Assembly (NCBI GenBank): GCA_046541515.1
Contig: JBKHDD010000106.1
Coordinates: 1 to 17,067, forward strand
DNA from: CAYFVR01 sp046541515
Lineage (GTDB): Bacteria > Desulfobacterota > Desulfobacteria > Desulfobacterales > Desulfococcaceae
Direction of reading: 5' to 3'
Length of the DNA stretch: 17,067 bases
Of this stretch, positions 7,249-15,133 are shown piece by piece (position 1 is the stretch's first letter; every line of letters starts with the position of its first letter). The translations under genes were made by a program, and so were the position numbers. The notes below the pieces were generated by a model, which was not told the DNA's origin, searched no databases, and was given only the letters and a program-made list of their open reading frames with translations.

Positions 7249-7612
7249 GGAGATATCCTTTTTGCCGGTTTTTCGGCGGGAATACGCGGAATTGGACTTC
7301 AAATGGGAAAAATCCCCCTGCCCCTTTTAAAGAAGGAGAATGATGGGGCGGCGCGTGGGTTGGGCGGTTTCGGGGAACTTCGACAGGAATATGTATCGTA
7401 GGCGAGGACGGTTGAAAAGGTCGGATTTGGCGCAAAGACGGGGGGTGGGTTTTCCATGGGTCGAGAAATGGGGGCGGCAACAAGACGCCCCCGAGACGCA
7501 GGGAGATAAATCTCCCGGCCCATTCCGAAAAATGCCCTGAAAGGCGCGCAGATCTCGCAAAATCCAGCCCCTTGGCGCGCTTTTGGGATTCCATGCGGCT
7601 TTACGAGTTTCT
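7249..7612. other. 364-base intergenic region between receptor and lipoprotein genes
   Basis: It holds the 3' end of the chemotaxis transcript and the control region of the lipoprotein gene, both minus strand. Two hairpins lie at 7470-7516. A weak minus-strand promoter-like pair, TTTTCA and TACATA separated by 17 bases, lies around 7388-7416. GGCGCGC occurs twice in direct orientation about 26 bases apart near 7543-7580. No credible protein gene is seen on either strand. Confidence 0.5.
7470..7516 (-). terminator. Tandem hairpins downstream of the chemotaxis receptor, possible terminator
   Basis: Reading the minus strand, GGGAGA and TCTCCC (7501-7516) pair around a 4-base loop. A second 7-bp stem, GGGGGCG and CGCCCCC (7470-7492), follows and is succeeded by ATTTCT. 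The U-tract is poor, so this is a weak intrinsic terminator or an RNA-stabilising structure about 100 bases after the receptor stop codon. Confidence 0.35.
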
Positions 7613-9262
7613 TTAAAAATCGTCGAAATCGTCGTCCTCGAAGGGAATCCGCTCTTCCGGGGTCACTTCCCGGCCGCCGGATTTTTTTCGGGCGGATAAG
7701 GGGGCGGTCTCCGCCGTCCGGGAGGGCGGGGCGGCGGGAAAGACGTTTCCCTTTTCGGGGTTCCATTCCACCTGACCCGCCTCGCTCATGCCCAAAAGCT
7801 CGTTCAGCTCGGCCACCAGGTCGGCCAGCTCCACGGCCTGGGAGTTCAACTGTTCCGCCGCCGATGCGGTTTCCTCGGCGTTGGCGGCGTTTTGCTGCAC
7901 GCCCCGTTCCATGTCCGACACCGTCTGGTTGATCTGCTCGATGCCCTGGGCCTGCTCCCGCGAGGCGGCGGCGATTTCGGAGACCAGTTCGCCAATTTTT
8001 CCGGAACTATCGGTCACCGTTCCGAAGGCCTCCCGGGTCTGCTCCGCCATTTCGGCCCCGTTTTGAATCTGTTTGACCGTGGATTCGATCATGCCGGCGG
8101 TGTTTCGGGCCGCCTCTCCGGCCCGCATGGCCAGGTTTCGCACTTCGTCGGCCACCACGGCGAACCCGGCGCCCGCTTCGCCCGCCCGGGCCGCCTCCAC
8201 CGCCGCGTTCAGGGCCAGCAGGTTGGTCTGAAAGGCGATTTCGTCGATGGTGCCCACGATTTTCTGGGTTTCCCGGCTGGCGGCGGCCACGTCGGACATG
8301 GCGGCGCTCATCCCCCGGATGACTTCGTCGGCCTTTTCAATATACCGGGCCGATTCCTCCCGGATGTTGTTGGCGTTGGCGGCGTGGTCGGCGTTTTGAC
8401 GGGTGGTGGCGGAAAGCTCCTCCAGCGCCGAGGAGGTTTCCTCCACCGCCGCGGCCTGCTGGGAGGCCCCGGAGGAAAGGGACTGGCTGCTGGTGGCGAT
8501 TTCCCCGGCCGCCGCGGCAAGCTGGGCGGCCACCCCGTTCAACCGATTGGTGGCGGCCCGCAGGGGGCGGGTGATGGATCGACCGGTCCAGAATATCAGC
8601 GGCAGGATCAACAGGACCAGGACCGCGGCCGCGCCGCCCAGGACAAAGCGGAGCATCGAATTGAGGCGATCTTTGATTCGATCCGAGACGACCAGATTTT
8701 TTTCGCGGATGTCGTCGATATAGACGCCGCTTCCGACCCAAAAATCGGTTCCCGCGATCTTTTTCGCGTATCCAATTTTGGGCGCCACGCCGCCTCCGGG
8801 CTTGTTCCAGGGATATTCAAGAAAGCCGCCCCCGCCTTCGGCGGCTTTTCGATATTCCTGGATGACGGCCAACCCCTCTTCGGTTCGAATGTCGCCCATA
8901 TCCTTGCCCTGCCAATTCGGGTCCAGCCCGTGGGCCACATTTACCGTTCCCTGGAAAACGAAAAAATACCCGGAATTATCCGCTCCATATCGGACAGGGT
9001 TTATCAGCCCGGGAATCCGTTTCCGGCGGGCCTCCCGGTCGGGGATTTCCCGAAGTTCCTGGCCGAGGAGCGTTGCGGTTGCACCGACGATTTCTTTGAT
9101 TTTTTCCTTTTGCAACGCTCTGAGGCCCTCGCCATTTTCCTCCGCCGCTATGTTCCTGCTCATGTTGGCGAAGATGATGGAAATGGCGCCCAGTCCGACG
9201 TAAAGCAAAAGCAAAACCGAAAAGCAAAGAAAAATTCGTTGGTTGACCGATCCGAGTTTCAT
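7613..9262 (-). CDS. Methyl-accepting chemotaxis protein with single Cache sensor domain
   Basis: A 549-residue receptor from ATG 9262; the open frame upstream of this is unrelated sequence. Transmembrane helices lie at ~10-32 and ~203-226. Between them residues ~45-190 form an sCache_2-type periplasmic sensor, with NPVRYGADNSGYFFVFQ, NWQGKDMGD and DFWVGSGVYIDDI, a fold that typically binds small organic acids or similar ligands. After RSITRPL only a short linker follows rather than a full HAMP domain, leading directly into the methylation helices (SSQSLSSGASQQAAAVEETS) and the signalling tip EIAFQTNLLALNAAVEAARA (341-360), which contacts CheA and CheW at the membrane. The tail is a flexible linker ending in an acidic FEDDDFDDF. 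This is not the E. coli NWETF CheR-tether sequence but could play that role. Probably monocistronic. No che or flagellar genes are in the window. Confidence 0.93.
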   Translation of the reverse strand: MKLGSVNQRIFLCFSVLLLLYVGLGAISIIFANMSRNIAAEENGEGLRALQKEKIKEIVGATATLLGQELREIPDREARRKRIPGLINPVRYGADNSGYFFVFQGTVNVAHGLDPNWQGKDMGDIRTEEGLAVIQEYRKAAEGGGGFLEYPWNKPGGGVAPKIGYAKKIAGTDFWVGSGVYIDDIREKNLVVSDRIKDRLNSMLRFVLGGAAAVLVLLILPLIFWTGRSITRPLRAATNRLNGVAAQLAAAAGEIATSSQSLSSGASQQAAAVEETSSALEELSATTRQNADHAANANNIREESARYIEKADEVIRGMSAAMSDVAAASRETQKIVGTIDEIAFQTNLLALNAAVEAARAGEAGAGFAVVADEVRNLAMRAGEAARNTAGMIESTVKQIQNGAEMAEQTREAFGTVTDSSGKIGELVSEIAAASREQAQGIEQINQTVSDMERGVQQNAANAEETASAAEQLNSQAVELADLVAELNELLGMSEAGQVEWNPEKGNVFPAAPPSRTAETAPLSARKKSGGREVTPEERIPFEDDDFDDF

Positions 9263-9565
9263 GTTTTCCCGTCTCCCTTCCGTCGCGCAATAAGCTTGGA
9301 AAAATTTCTTGCTCAAATGCCGTTTTCGCCAGACGTTTACCTTTTTTTGAGCATCGGCGCCAGTGGATTCCGATGGTTTCGAAAATTGACGACATGTCGG
9401 GAAGAAGATCGCGGGCCATGGGGGGATCGCCGAACGGCGTTGGACATTCCGAGTGGAATTTTCTGTAAGCATCTGACGCGGAGAGGCGGGGGAATGGAAA
9501 ATCGGCGGCAAAATTTGCCTGGGGGAAGGGAGGGCTTGTCCGAAGCGCGAACGGGAGAACCCGAA

Positions 9566-9599
9566 GAAATAAAAAACCCGCGATCGCGGAGATCGCGGG
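9566..9599 (-). terminator. Strong intrinsic terminator of the small membrane protein gene
   Basis: On the minus strand a perfect 9-bp stem, CCCGCGATC and GATCGCGGG, with a 5-base loop (9577-9599) is followed by TTTTTTATTT. No T-run exists on the plus side. It insulates the receptor gene from transcription entering from the right. Confidence 0.88.
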
Positions 9600-9704
9600 A
9601 TTGCCCGATTCCCGGACCAGGGAAGGGTGTTTGGGGAACATCCAGGAATCGGGTGGGCGGAAACACCCCGGCCACAGGGTGGCGGGATGAATTTTTCAGC
9701 GACG

Positions 9705-9733
9705 GCCGAATCGGAAATCATTTCCGATTCGGC
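9705..9733 (-). repeat. Perfect 13-bp inverted repeat immediately after a stop codon
   Basis: GCCGAATCGGAAA (9705-9717) and TTTCCGATTCGGC (9721-9733) are exact complements around a 3-base loop. The structure begins 3 bases after the TAA of the small membrane protein gene. It lacks a U-tract on the minus strand, so it looks like an mRNA-end-stabilising hairpin or protein-binding site rather than a classic terminator. A proper terminator follows about 105 bases later. Confidence 0.6.
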
Positions 9734-9736
9734 AAC

Positions 9737-9946
9737 TTACCCGCTTTGCTGTTGGGTCCCCCCGCCGGCGGTTTCATGATACTTTTTCAGGATGAAACCG
9801 CCGATCAGAAAAAAGACGATGCCCAGCAAAATTCCAAAGATGGGCAACACGGTAAAATTGAGGATGACAAACAACAGGCCCAATACCAGAAAGATTGCGC
9901 CCACGGGGATGGTCGGCATTTTTTCGACGAACAGTTTTTCGGCCAT
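9737..9946 (-). CDS. Small two-helix membrane protein of unknown function
   Basis: A 69-residue protein, MAEKLFVEKMPTIPVG followed by two hydrophobic helices (~residues 16-32 and 35-52) separated by a short loop at PIFG, then a basic KKYHE and a Gly/Gln-rich hydrophilic tail. No cysteines or catalytic motifs are present and no family is recognised. AAAGGAG lies six bases before ATG 9946 and three before an adjacent ATG at 9949; the former spacing is better. Coding status is supported by the strong ribosome-binding site, a dedicated promoter candidate, a hairpin just past the stop and a strong terminator. With its transcript apparently bounded on both sides it is likely an independent unit. 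The positive-inside rule suggests the C-terminal tail is cytoplasmic, probably with both ends inside. The function is unknown. Confidence 0.75.
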   Translation of the reverse strand: MAEKLFVEKMPTIPVGAIFLVLGLLFVILNFTVLPIFGILLGIVFFLIGGFILKKYHETAGGGTQQQSG

Positions 9947-10087
9947 CATGCACTCCTTTCGTCCAGGTCTCCTTTTCGGTTGGGAAAAAAGCCGGGTTAC
10001 GGAAAGTTCCAGCTTTCGCCAGATTCAATCTCGCAAAAACCGGAGGTCCCGAACATACGGGAAAACCTTTATCCCGGCGTGTTTTTA

Positions 10088-10116
10088 ACTGTAATTCATT
10101 TTGGAACTTTCGTCAA
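10088..10116 (-). promoter_or_regulatory. Housekeeping-type promoter for the small membrane protein gene
   Basis: On the minus strand TTGACG (10116-10111) and TACAGT (10093-10088) are separated by exactly 17 bases, matching 5 and 4 of 6 consensus bases. It sits just past the antiporter stop codon and about 140 bases before the small gene, implying a leader of roughly 130 bases. Confidence 0.5.
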
Positions 10117-10127
10117 AAAAAGAAAAC

Positions 10128-11375
10128 TTACTCCTTCGCGGCCTGCCCGCCCTGGGGCCAGCGCCGCAGGAGGGACTGGACCGCCACCGGCGCGGCCAGG
10201 CAGGTGACGGCGCAGACCAGGACCATGGCGGCGAACACCGAAGGCGGCGCCGCCCAGTCTCCCAAGGCCGCGCCTTTTTGCATGATGATCATGGTGATTT
10301 CCGCCCGGGGGACCATGCTGATTCCGATGAGGGTCGCTCCCTGGAATCCCCGGATGAAATAGACCGGAACCACGTTGGCCAGCAGCTTGGTCCCGATGGC
10401 GACGGCGGTCAGCGCCCCGCCCAGCCAGAGCGCGTCGCCCAGCGCGGCCGGCTCAAGCTCCAGCCCGATGCCAATGAAGAAAAAGGGCGTAAACATCTCG
10501 TACAGCGGGAGGATGGCCGCCTCCTCCTTGACGCAGCGGGGATCTCGGCTGAAAACCAGTCCGGCGAAAAAGGCGCCGATGGCCAGGGAGAATTTCAGCA
10601 GGCCGGCCGCGGCCGCGAATATCAATCCAATGCTGATCACCAGGATCATCAGGGTGGGCCGGGTGGTCACCGACTGAATCCACTCGGTGACGTGGCGTTC
10701 CACGTAGCGGGAAAACAGATAGCACAACATGCCGAAAGCCACGATTCTCAGAAAAAACAGGCCGGCGGTTTTTCCAACGGTGGCCAGAAGGTCGCCGCTC
10801 ATCATCCCGGACTCCAGCCCGGCTTCCCGCAATTGGGGCAGCAGCGCGAACAGCAAAGCCATGAGCACCACGGCAGAGATGTCGTCCAGCTCCGCCACGT
10901 CGATGAGAAATTCTCCGTTTTCGGACTGGGCCGCCTCGGCCCGTTCCCACACCGCGATGGAGATGCCCACGCTGGTGGCCGTCATGGCGGTGGCGACCAC
11001 CAGGCTGGGGATCATGGCGAGATTCAGCAGCCGGAACGCCGCCGCGAAGCCCAGCAGACCGCTGGCCAGAACGTTGCAGCACCAGACCATGCTGGCCCGC
11101 CGGAGTTGGGACATCAGCCCTTGCAAATCGCTTTCCAGCCCGATTTTGAACAGCAACAGGATGACGCCGATTTTCCCCAGAAATCCCAACACCTCCTCGG
11201 TTCCCGGGTGGGAAAGTCCCGTTCGTTCGTCCAGCCACCGGAGAAAAAGCCCGATCAGCAGAAAGCCGACCAACGGCGGAACCGGGGTGCGGTCCAGCGC
11301 CGCCCGCAGCAGCACCGTGAGCACCATCAGTCCGCCGGTGAGAAGAATCAGGAACGGATAGTTGACGTGATCCAT
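10128..11375 (-). CDS. NapA/CPA2-type cation:proton antiporter
   Basis: A 415-residue, almost entirely hydrophobic protein with about a dozen membrane helices, the usual core length for CPA2 (Na+/H+ exchanger superfamily) antiporters without a C-terminal RCK domain. The unwound-helix motif TATSVGISIAVWE (132-144) and the ion-binding pair Asp164-Asp165 in ELDDISAVV resemble NapA, where a DD pair marks electrogenic two-proton exchange. SLAIGAFFAGLVFSRDP and MVPRAEITMI near the C-terminus also match the family. It sits in the inner membrane and exchanges Na+ (possibly K+) for H+ to control pH and salt. ATG 11375 has AAAGGA nine bases upstream. It starts 31 bases after the ppsA stop, so the two are probably one operon. 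The substrate ion cannot be told from sequence alone. Confidence 0.9.
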   Translation of the reverse strand: MDHVNYPFLILLTGGLMVLTVLLRAALDRTPVPPLVGFLLIGLFLRWLDERTGLSHPGTEEVLGFLGKIGVILLLFKIGLESDLQGLMSQLRRASMVWCCNVLASGLLGFAAAFRLLNLAMIPSLVVATAMTATSVGISIAVWERAEAAQSENGEFLIDVAELDDISAVVLMALLFALLPQLREAGLESGMMSGDLLATVGKTAGLFFLRIVAFGMLCYLFSRYVERHVTEWIQSVTTRPTLMILVISIGLIFAAAAGLLKFSLAIGAFFAGLVFSRDPRCVKEEAAILPLYEMFTPFFFIGIGLELEPAALGDALWLGGALTAVAIGTKLLANVVPVYFIRGFQGATLIGISMVPRAEITMIIMQKGAALGDWAAPPSVFAAMVLVCAVTCLAAPVAVQSLLRRWPQGGQAAKE

Positions 11376-11406
11376 GGCGCGATTCCTTTGGGGTGCGCGG
11401 CGCTCC

Positions 11407-13791
11407 TTACTGCGCCATCGCCCGTTCCACCGTGGCGACTCGTTTCAATACATTCAGCACCGAATCGGGCGAAAGCGACAGGGAGTCGATGCCCCGCTCC
11501 ACCAGAAAGGCGGCGAAGTCGGGGTAGTCGCTGGGGGCCTGGCCGCAGATGCCGATCTTCCGGTCCTTTTCGTGGGCCACCCGGATCAGCTCCGCGACCG
11601 CCTGTTTGACGGCGGCGTTTTGTTCGTCGAACAGGTGGGAGAGGGCGGTGGAGTCCCGGTCCACGCCCAGGATGAGCTGGGTCAGGTCGTTGCTGCCGAT
11701 GGAGAAGCCGTCGAACCGCTCGGCGAACTCGGCGGCCAGCAGCACGTTGGACGGAATTTCGCACATCACGTACACCTCCAGCCCGTCCTTGCCCCGGACC
11801 AGTCCGTTTTCCGCCAGCGTCTCCAGCACCCGGTCCCCTTCCTCCGGCGTGCGGCAAAAAGGGATCATGATCACGATGTTGTCCAGCCCGATGGTTTCCC
11901 GGGCTTTTCGGATGGCGCGGCATTCCAGGGCGAAGCCGGCCCGGTAGCGATCGTCGTAGTAGCGGGACGCGCCCCGCCAGCCGAGCATGGGGTTGCTTTC
12001 CGTCGGTTCGAAGCCGCTTCCGCCGATCAGGTCGGCGTATTCGTTGGTCTTGAAATCGCTCATGCGGACGATGACCGGGTCCGGATACTGGGCCGCCGCG
12101 ATGGTGGCCACGCCCCGGGCCAGATGGTCCACGAAGTAGTCGGTTTTGTCGTCGTAGCCCCGGGTCAGCTCCCGGACGGTTTTCCGGACTTCCTTGTCCT
12201 CCAGGGAATCGTAGTGGACCAGAGCCATGGGGTGAATCCGGATGATGTTGTTGATGATGAATTCCATCCGGGCCAGGCCGACGCCATGGCAGGGCAGCCG
12301 CCACCAGCGGAACGCGGCGGCCGGGCTGGCCATGTTCATCATGATCTCGGTCTTGGTTTCGGGCAGGTCGGACAGATCCAGCTCCTCGGATTCGTAGGCC
12401 AACTCCCCCCGGTAGACGATCCCTCGTTCGCCCCCGGCGCAGGAGAGGGTGGCCGAATCGCCGTTCTCCAAGATTTCCGTGGCGTCCCCCGTGCCCACCA
12501 CCGCCGGAATCCCCAGCTCCCGGCTGACGATGGCGGCGTGGCAGGTGCGGCCGCCCTGGTCGGTGACGATGCCGGCGGCCTGTTTCATGATCGGCACCCA
12601 GTCGGGATCGGTCATTTCGGTGACCAGCAGCGCGCCCGGCTCGAAACGGTCGATGTCGTCGGCGCTTCGGATCAGCGACACCTTTCCGGCGGCGATGGCG
12701 TCTCCGATGCTCAGCCCCTCGGTGAGCGTCTCGCCCTCTTCCTTGAGCCGGTAGTGACGGAGCTTGCCCCGGCCCTTGCGGGACTGCACCGTTTCCGGCC
12801 GAGCCTGCACGATGTGCAGCTCGCCGGTTTCGCCGTCCTTGGCCCATTCCATGTCCATGGGCCTTTCGTAATGGTCCTCGATCTCCTTGGCCCAGCGGGC
12901 GAGCTGGAGGATTTCCGCGTCGCTCAGAACCATCTTTCGCCGCTCGGCCTTGGGGGTTTGGAGGTTTTTGGTCGTTCGGTTGCCCCCGGCGGCGTAGACC
13001 ATCTTTTTTTCTTTCTCCCCGCACGTCTTTTCCAGAATGGGAACCAGATCGGTCCGGTTCAGCAACGGTTTGAAGACCCGGTACTCGTCCGGCGTCACCG
13101 TGCCCTGCACCACGTTTTCGCCCAGCCCCCAGGCGGCGTTGACGAGCACCAGGTCGGGGAAGCCGGTGTCGGTGTCCAGGGAGAACATGACCCCGGAGCC
13201 GCCCTTGTCCGCCCGGACCATTTTCTGCACGCCCACCGAGAGGGCGACCTTGAGATGGTCGAAGCCCTTTTCCCGCCGGTAGGCGATGGCCCGGTCGGTG
13301 AAGAGGGAGGCGTAGCATTTTCGGGCGGCGTCCAGCAACGCTTCCGCGCCGGAGACGTTGAGGTAGGTTTCCTGCTGGCCCGCGAAGCTGGCGTCGGGCA
13401 GGTCCTCGGCGGTGGCGCTGCTGCGGACCGCCACGTCCGCCTCTTCCACGCCGACCGATTCGCACAGCTCGCCGTAGTGCCGGCGGATGGCCTGGGCCGC
13501 GGGTTCGGGAAATTCCGCCTGGGCGAACATGGCCCGGATGGAGCGGCCGGTCTTTTCCAGGGAGAGTTCTCCCCGGTTCATTTTTTCGATGCGATCCCGG
13601 ATTTTTTCGGTCAGGCCGTTGTGGTCCAAAAAGCGGCGGTAGGCGTCCGCCGTGGTGGCGAAGCCGTCCGGGACGCGAATGCCCCGGGCGTGGAGGGTTT
13701 GAATCATCTCGCCGAGGGAGGCGTTTTTGCCGCCCACCCGGGCGACGTCGTCCGATCCGAGTTCCGAAAAGGGAAGGGCGAGGGCGGTCAT
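11407..13791 (-). CDS. ppsA: Phosphoenolpyruvate synthase
   Basis: A 794-residue protein, close to the 792 of E. coli PpsA. It converts pyruvate, ATP and water to PEP, AMP and phosphate in the cytoplasm, the first step of gluconeogenesis from pyruvate. The N-terminal ATP-grasp domain shows GGKNASLGEM (20-29) and AVRSSATAEDLPDASFAGQQ (121-140). The swivelling domain has GGRTCHAAI with phospho-acceptor His418. The C-terminal PEP/pyruvate barrel carries RMSDFKTNEY, GSNDLTQL and GICGQAPSDYPDFAAFLVE with active-site Cys749. ATG 13791 has AAAGGA eight bases upstream; the longer open frame 5' of it is not protein-like. It is the first gene of a likely ppsA-antiporter operon. No PpsR-type regulator gene is present. 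The family assignment is secure. Confidence 0.97.
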   Translation of the reverse strand: MTALALPFSELGSDDVARVGGKNASLGEMIQTLHARGIRVPDGFATTADAYRRFLDHNGLTEKIRDRIEKMNRGELSLEKTGRSIRAMFAQAEFPEPAAQAIRRHYGELCESVGVEEADVAVRSSATAEDLPDASFAGQQETYLNVSGAEALLDAARKCYASLFTDRAIAYRREKGFDHLKVALSVGVQKMVRADKGGSGVMFSLDTDTGFPDLVLVNAAWGLGENVVQGTVTPDEYRVFKPLLNRTDLVPILEKTCGEKEKKMVYAAGGNRTTKNLQTPKAERRKMVLSDAEILQLARWAKEIEDHYERPMDMEWAKDGETGELHIVQARPETVQSRKGRGKLRHYRLKEEGETLTEGLSIGDAIAAGKVSLIRSADDIDRFEPGALLVTEMTDPDWVPIMKQAAGIVTDQGGRTCHAAIVSRELGIPAVVGTGDATEILENGDSATLSCAGGERGIVYRGELAYESEELDLSDLPETKTEIMMNMASPAAAFRWWRLPCHGVGLARMEFIINNIIRIHPMALVHYDSLEDKEVRKTVRELTRGYDDKTDYFVDHLARGVATIAAAQYPDPVIVRMSDFKTNEYADLIGGSGFEPTESNPMLGWRGASRYYDDRYRAGFALECRAIRKARETIGLDNIVIMIPFCRTPEEGDRVLETLAENGLVRGKDGLEVYVMCEIPSNVLLAAEFAERFDGFSIGSNDLTQLILGVDRDSTALSHLFDEQNAAVKQAVAELIRVAHEKDRKIGICGQAPSDYPDFAAFLVERGIDSLSLSPDSVLNVLKRVATVERAMAQ

Positions 13792-13960
13792 GGAAATATC
13801 CTTTCTCCGGCCGGATCCGACCGGGAATGATCGACTGAAAAATGTTTTTCGGACCCGCGCACGGGCTTGAACCGAAACGGTAGCAGGCGATAGGGCGGTG
13901 CGGGATGGGGCCAATACCCCATAAGCGGACGGGAAATGGCGGGGATTGGATAACGGGCGT

Positions 13961-15133
13961 TTACGCCGCCAACCCCCGCCCGATCCGCGCGGCCGCCGGG
14001 CCAAATCGGCCCCGGATTTCGTCCAAGGCGTGGAGCAGGGCGGCGCGGCGGGCGGATTCCGCGGATTCGTCGGGGAAGAGGTCGAGCTGGACGGGCGGGA
14101 AGACCAACCGGTCGCAGATCAGGGCGAGTCGGCGCACGCGGACCCGGCGGCCCCAGGCGGGGCGGAGGCCGGTTTCCGCCGCGTCGAAGATGCGCTGGTC
14201 GTCGGCGGTGGCGGGGAAGATTCGGCGTTGGCGCACGGTTCTCCCGCCGTCGGTGAACTCCGCCGTTACCGTGGCTTTCCCCGCGGCCATCCGGGACTTT
14301 CGCAGCGCCGTTCCCGCCGCCTCGCAAATTTGCCAGAGACCGGCCCGCAGCCGCGCGGGATCGGCGGTGTCCCGGCCGAAGAGATGTTCCCGGCGGATGC
14401 GGGGCGGCACGTCTTTGGCCGATTGCACCGGGGACGGGTCCACGCCCCGGACCGCCTCGTGGACGAAGCGGGCCCGGCGGCCCAGCACCACGGCCAGCGC
14501 CGACGGTTCCAACGCGGCCACCTCCCCGGCCCGGCGCAGGTTGAGATCGGCCAAGGTGGTCCGTTCCGCCGCCTCGATGCCGGGGATCAGGGGCAGGGGA
14601 ACCGGGGCCAGCGCCTCGGCCTCCTCGCCCGCGCCCACCACGTATTCCCCGGACGGCTTGGCCAGCCGGGTGGCCACCTTGGCGGTGAGCCGGTTGGGCG
14701 CCGCGGACCAGGCCGGCGGAACGCCCAGAATTTCCCGCAGCGACTTGCGCAGCCGCCAGGCCACGTCCACCGGCGGCCCGAACAGCCGGGAGGAACCGGT
14801 CATGTCCAGAAACAGATGGCCGTCGGCCGGGCCGGCCTCCACCCGGGGCGACCAGGGATCGGCCTCCTTGAGCAGGGCGGCCATGGCCCGCTCGTACCGC
14901 TCGAACCGGGGCGGCAGATGGCGGGCGGCCGGACAGCGGCGCAGCGCCTCGGCCAGGGACATGCCCTTGCGGACGCCCTCCCGGAAGGCCTCCTCGCTCA
15001 TGTCGAAGACGGGGGAGCGTGTCCCGGCCGGCGGCGCGATGACCACGGGCCGGTCCCGAAGGGCGGAATCCAGCCGCCGTTCCACCGCCGCGGCGAAGTC
15101 GGCGACGTTCAGGTGGATAATGGTCCGGTCCAT
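13961..15133 (-). CDS. Y-family DNA polymerase homologue lacking catalytic carboxylates (ImuB-like adaptor candidate)
   Basis: A 390-residue protein with Y-family architecture: palm/fingers (1-165), thumb with LIPGIEAAE (182-190), and little finger (~240-345). Where Pol IV has HVDMDCFFAAVE, this has HLNVADFAAAVE, so the metal ligand Asp8 is Asn9 and Asp10 is Ala11. In the second motif PADGHLFLDMTG one Asp (104) remains but the partner Glu is Gly105. Such losses are typical of ImuB, the inactive partner in the ImuA-ImuB-DnaE2 mutagenesis machine. QLDLF (349-353) is a good sliding-clamp-binding motif, followed by the usual ALDEIRGRFG C-terminus. It therefore probably binds the beta clamp without synthesising DNA. 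GGAGG lies four bases before ATG 15133, and the start overlaps the DUF72 gene by 25 bases, implying translational coupling. imuA and dnaE2 are absent here. A catalytically weak polymerase cannot be excluded. Confidence 0.86.
   Translation of the reverse strand: MDRTIIHLNVADFAAAVERRLDSALRDRPVVIAPPAGTRSPVFDMSEEAFREGVRKGMSLAEALRRCPAARHLPPRFERYERAMAALLKEADPWSPRVEAGPADGHLFLDMTGSSRLFGPPVDVAWRLRKSLREILGVPPAWSAAPNRLTAKVATRLAKPSGEYVVGAGEEAEALAPVPLPLIPGIEAAERTTLADLNLRRAGEVAALEPSALAVVLGRRARFVHEAVRGVDPSPVQSAKDVPPRIRREHLFGRDTADPARLRAGLWQICEAAGTALRKSRMAAGKATVTAEFTDGGRTVRQRRIFPATADDQRIFDAAETGLRPAWGRRVRVRRLALICDRLVFPPVQLDLFPDESAESARRAALLHALDEIRGRFGPAAARIGRGLAA

Larger units (their letters stand above)
9263..9736. 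other. 474-base intergenic region upstream of the receptor gene
   Basis: The right part holds the 3' hairpin and terminator of the small membrane protein gene (9566-9733). The left part, 9263-9565, should contain the receptor promoter and leader, all on the minus strand. GCTCAAA (9311-9317) and TTTGAGC (9346-9352) form an inverted repeat 50-90 bases before the receptor start, and CGACATGTCG (9390-9399) is a perfect palindrome; either might bind a regulator. I found no good promoter match and no credible protein gene. Confidence 0.5.

Noticed and set aside
7249..7261. Near-identical AAAGGATATnTCC leaders before the lipoprotein and ppsA start codons
   Set aside because: The shared part is mainly the ribosome-binding site at usual spacing; probably coincidence rather than a shared regulatory element.
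5059..7401. Long plus-strand open frame over the lipoprotein gene
   Set aside because: Antisense to a gene with a lipobox and GHL10 motifs; the translation is low complexity, rich in Gly, Arg and Pro.
9311..9352. Possible flagellar sigma-28 promoter upstream of the chemotaxis receptor
   Set aside because: TAAAC and GCGAAAAC fragments are present but their spacing and sequence do not fit the consensus.
7892..10207. Long plus-strand open frame over the chemotaxis gene and small membrane protein gene
   Set aside because: Antisense to two supported genes and crosses a terminator and a perfect hairpin; no recognisable domain.
11374..13830. Long plus-strand open frame over ppsA
   Set aside because: Antisense to an unmistakable PEP synthase; it arises from high third-position GC.
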